Shown here piece after piece: positions 4,590 through 6,976 of a DNA stretch of 6,976 nt. Source of the stretch: JOPF133 sp035505095 (GTDB lineage: Bacteria; Acidobacteriota; Terriglobia; Bryobacterales; Bryobacteraceae); the NCBI GenBank assembly GCA_035505095.1, contig DATJRE010000267.1:1-6976 (forward strand), given 5' to 3'. How positions within the stretch are numbered: position 1 is the first letter of the stretch; every line of letters begins with the position of its first letter. Both the position numbers and the translations under genes were made by a program. Below the pieces are notes generated by a model. The model saw only the letters and a list, made by a program, of their open reading frames with translations. It was not told where the DNA came from and searched no databases.

Positions 4590-6167
4590 ATGCGCCGCTG
4601 CCCACTCTTGCTCCTGCTGCTGCCCCTGCTCGCCGCGGCGCAGAGCGGCAGCCGGGTGGAAGGGCAGCTCCTCAATAGCGTCACCCAAAGCGGCATCGGC
4701 GGCATCAAGGTGACGGTAAGCTCCACCAGGGTGCAGCTCACCTACGAAACCTATACCGACGCGGAAGGCCGGTTTCAAATTCCCCTGGTGGCCCCCGGCG
4801 ATTACGCCATCAATTTCGACACGCGCGGTTATCTGCCGCTGCCCATCTCCGACCCTTCTCAGCGTCTCTTTCACGTTGCGGACATGACCGACCCGGTGCA
4901 ATTCCTGGAGGAATTGACGCCGCTCGGGGTGCTCTCGGGCCGCGTTTTCGATGGCGAAGGCCGCCCGGCCGGGGGCGTGCAAATGGAGATGCTGCGGGCG
5001 CGCGGCGGCGGCGTCTCGATTGCGTTCGCCGATGGCGAGGGCCGCTTTCAGCTACCGAACCTGCAGCCGGGGGCTTACGTGCTGCTGGCACGGCCGATGC
5101 TTCCCGGGTCGGGCGGCGATGCGCAGCACAAAAGCAATCTGCCGCTTCCCAGCGCTCCCGAAGGCGAGCGGTTCACCTGGGCGGCCACCTATTACCCCGG
5201 CGCCACGGAGCGTAGCGCGGCACAGAACATCGTCATTCACGGCGGCTCTAACCTCACCGAATACGAAATCCGGCTGCGCGCCGCCCCCGTCTGGCGGGTG
5301 CGCGGGGTGGTGGTGGACGACCAGGGCCGTCCGGCGGCCAACGCCGATGTCACCCTGCATTCCTCCGAACCGCTCACCGAACCCGAGGCCAGCGGCAAAT
5401 CCGCCGCCGATGGCTCGTTTGAATTGCCGGCAGTGTGCCCCGGCGATTGGCGCATCCTGGCGGAGGTCAAGCACGGCACGGTGCTGTGGAGAGGGTTCGC
5501 GCCGGTCTCGGTGGCGCGCCGCGATATGGAAGGGGTGACCGTCCGGATTGCCCCGCCGTTCGCAGTGGATGGTTTCGTGGAGCGCGGCGACCCGCACAGC
5601 GCCTTCGCCGTCCGCCAGCCCGTCAGCGTGGAATTGGCGCCGGTGGACGATTCACCCAGCCACCGGGTCACCGCCGATGAGCGCAGCGACGGCACGCTGC
5701 ACCTCACCAACGTCTATGCCGGCCGCTACCGCATCCAACCGCCGGGAATCATCGCCGGCTACTACCTGGACGCCGTGCGCGTGGGCATCACGGACGTCAC
5801 CGGCCAGGTGGTGGATCTGGCGCCCGGCGGGCCGCCCATCCGCCTGGTCTACAGAACCGGCGCCGGCCGCGCCGAGGGCTTGGTGGAGAACGGCTGGGGA
5901 TCTACCGTGGTCATGGCGCCGAAGGATCCCGGGCTGCTCTCGGTCCCGTTCGTGCGCACGGCGCCCACCGGCATGGACGGCCGTTTCGATATCGGCAGCC
6001 TGCGCCCGGGCGATTACTACCTCTGGGCCTTCGACCGCGCCGACCTCAACGCCTTGATGGACTCCGATTTTGTGCGCAGCCTGACTGGGGTGGCCGAGAG
6101 CGTGCATGTGGCGCAAGGAGAGGTGGAAGTCACGCCCAACCTGAAAGTCATGCCTTGGCCAGAGTAG
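4590..6167 (+). CDS. Secreted protein with carboxypeptidase-regulatory-like repeats
   Basis: A 525-residue protein of unknown specific role. It opens with two Arg, a Leu-rich hydrophobic core and AAAQS, a standard signal peptide probably cut near residue 17-18; there is no lipobox, so it is likely periplasmic, surface-bound or secreted. The rest resembles tandem beta-sandwich (carboxypeptidase-regulatory/transthyretin-like) domains. The core pattern D-x-x-G-x-F-x-(I/L)-P-x-(L/V)-x-P-G-x-(Y/W) recurs about five times, beginning near residues 57, 148, 274, 367 and 463, with the fourth the most degenerate. Segments such as SGRVFDGEGRPAGGVQ and RGVVVDDQGRPAANADV are typical domain openings. No peptidase site, TonB barrel or C-terminal anchor is visible. 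Such proteins are abundant in Acidobacteriota and are thought to bind carbohydrate or protein, but this is inference. ATG 4590 is preferred over the adjacent TTG 4587. It lies 31 bp after argR and 31 bp before map, with no evident functional link to either. Confidence 0.8.
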   Translation: MRRCPLLLLLLPLLAAAQSGSRVEGQLLNSVTQSGIGGIKVTVSSTRVQLTYETYTDAEGRFQIPLVAPGDYAINFDTRGYLPLPISDPSQRLFHVADMTDPVQFLEELTPLGVLSGRVFDGEGRPAGGVQMEMLRARGGGVSIAFADGEGRFQLPNLQPGAYVLLARPMLPGSGGDAQHKSNLPLPSAPEGERFTWAATYYPGATERSAAQNIVIHGGSNLTEYEIRLRAAPVWRVRGVVVDDQGRPAANADVTLHSSEPLTEPEASGKSAADGSFELPAVCPGDWRILAEVKHGTVLWRGFAPVSVARRDMEGVTVRIAPPFAVDGFVERGDPHSAFAVRQPVSVELAPVDDSPSHRVTADERSDGTLHLTNVYAGRYRIQPPGIIAGYYLDAVRVGITDVTGQVVDLAPGGPPIRLVYRTGAGRAEGLVENGWGSTVVMAPKDPGLLSVPFVRTAPTGMDGRFDIGSLRPGDYYLWAFDRADLNALMDSDFVRSLTGVAESVHVAQGEVEVTPNLKVMPWPE

Positions 6168-6185
6168 GCCCGCGGCGCGCGGTGC

Positions 6186-6191
6186 CACAAT
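6186..6191 (+). promoter_or_regulatory. -10-like hexamer before map
   Basis: CACAAT (4 of 6 to TATAAT) ends 7 nt before ATG 6199. An AAGG at 6192-6195 could be a weak Shine-Dalgarno element, but it is only 3 nt from the ATG, closer than usual. A leaderless start or read-through from the upstream gene are the alternatives. Confidence 0.25.
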
Positions 6192-6198
6192 AAGGTTG

Positions 6199-6942
6199 AT
6201 GTCCATCCGCAACCGCAACGATTTCGAACGGCTTCGCGCCATCGGCCGGATTGTGCGCCTGGCCCTGGACCGCACCGCCGCGGCCGTCCGTCCCGGCATC
6301 ACCACCGCGGAGTTGAACGCCATTGGCGCGCGGGTGCTGGCGGAGGAGGGAGCCGAACCGGCGCCGCCCAAGGTCTACGGTTTCCCCGCGGCGCTGTGCA
6401 TCAGTGTCAACGACGAAGCCATCCACGGCATTCCCGGCAGCCGGGCGGTCCAGGTGGGCGACTTGGTGAAGCTCGACCTGGTGGCCGAAAAGGACGGCTA
6501 CTACGCCGATGCCGCCGTGACGGTGGCGGCGGGCGAGACCGGCGTCACCGCCCGTGCGCTGGCCCGCTGCGCGGAGAGCGCCTTCCGGCTGGCCGCTAAA
6601 ACCGCCCGCGCCGGAAATCGCGTCTACGAAATTGGACGGGCCGTGGAGCAGGAGGCTCACCGCTGCGGCTTCCAGGTGATGCGCGAACTATGCGGCCACG
6701 GCGTGGGCCGCACCATCCACGAACCGCCCAGCGTGCCGAACTACCACGACCCGCGCTTCCGCTCGCGCTTGACCGAAGGCCTGGTCATCACCATCGAGCC
6801 GATCCTGGCCGCCGGCAGCGGACGCGGCGTGCTGCAACATGACCGCTGGACCATCTGCACGGCCGACGGCAGCCTCTCTGCGCACTACGAGCACACCGTG
6901 GTGATCACCGCCGGCGCGCCCATCCTGCTGACTGCGGCATAG
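6199..6942 (+). CDS. map: Type I methionine aminopeptidase
   Basis: Cytoplasmic metalloenzyme that removes the initiator Met from new proteins when the second residue is small. It has 247 residues, a normal length for the short bacterial form without an N-terminal zinc-finger extension. The pita-bread fold ligands are all present in the expected order and spacing: D93 (in VKLDLV), D104 (YYADAAVT), H167 (LCGHGVGR), E200 (TIEPIL) and E231 (HYEHTV), corresponding to E. coli D97, D108, H171, E204 and E235. The substrate-site His is H76 in NDEAIHGIPG, and the second conserved His is in IHEPP. ATG 6199 is preferred over the in-frame TTG at 6196 just before it. Many bacteria carry map in a ribosomal-protein operon or carry several copies; here it is alone after a secreted-protein gene, so this could be an additional copy. 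The last 34 bases of the window after it hold nothing recognisable. Confidence 0.95.
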   Translation: MSIRNRNDFERLRAIGRIVRLALDRTAAAVRPGITTAELNAIGARVLAEEGAEPAPPKVYGFPAALCISVNDEAIHGIPGSRAVQVGDLVKLDLVAEKDGYYADAAVTVAAGETGVTARALARCAESAFRLAAKTARAGNRVYEIGRAVEQEAHRCGFQVMRELCGHGVGRTIHEPPSVPNYHDPRFRSRLTEGLVITIEPILAAGSGRGVLQHDRWTICTADGSLSAHYEHTVVITAGAPILLTAA

Positions 6943-6976
6943 ACCGCGGGCACAGGCGGCGGCAGCCGGCCACCCC

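Noticed and set aside
1..6976. CRISPR array, insertion sequence, phage genes, tRNA or toxin-antitoxin pair
   Set aside because: No spaced direct repeats, transposase-like motifs, cloverleaf sequence or paired small genes were seen by eye.

Overview
This window looks like an ordinary GC-rich bacterial chromosome segment carrying the last steps of arginine biosynthesis. In order on the + strand it holds the 3' tail of an unrecognised gene (1-72), an AT-richer intergenic region with ArgR operators (73-534), argF, argG, argH and argR (535-4558), a secreted protein with carboxypeptidase-regulatory-like repeats (4590-6167) and map, a type I methionine aminopeptidase (6199-6942). The style of the repeat protein, the high GC at third codon positions and the family flavour of the enzymes suggest Acidobacteriota (Bryobacterales/Solibacter-like). 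That assignment is inference from pattern memory, not from a search.

The arg genes form one pathway unit. ArgF makes citrulline from ornithine and carbamoyl phosphate, ArgG condenses citrulline with aspartate, and ArgH releases arginine and fumarate. ArgR, encoded last, is the arginine-sensing repressor. argG/argH and argH/argR each overlap by 4 nt (GTGA and ATGA), while argF and argG are separated by 72 nt containing a small hairpin. Upstream of argF are three ARG-box-like palindromes: one isolated (373-388) and a tandem pair (452-467 and 472-487), the last with perfect TGAAT/ATTCA half-sites. ArgR therefore probably represses its own operon from this site.

None of the six genes with a visible start has a convincing, well-spaced Shine-Dalgarno sequence. 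Three of them (argG, the repeat protein, map), and the alternative GTG start of argF, have a -10-like hexamer 7-8 nt before the start codon. This suggests leaderless transcripts. The upstream intergenic region also carries a minus-strand open frame (136-384) with protein-like sequence but codon use unlike the neighbours; it may be a gene remnant. I saw no mobile element, CRISPR array, RNA gene or clearly novel system. The points most worth checking are the operator layout, the leaderless pattern and the minus-strand frame.
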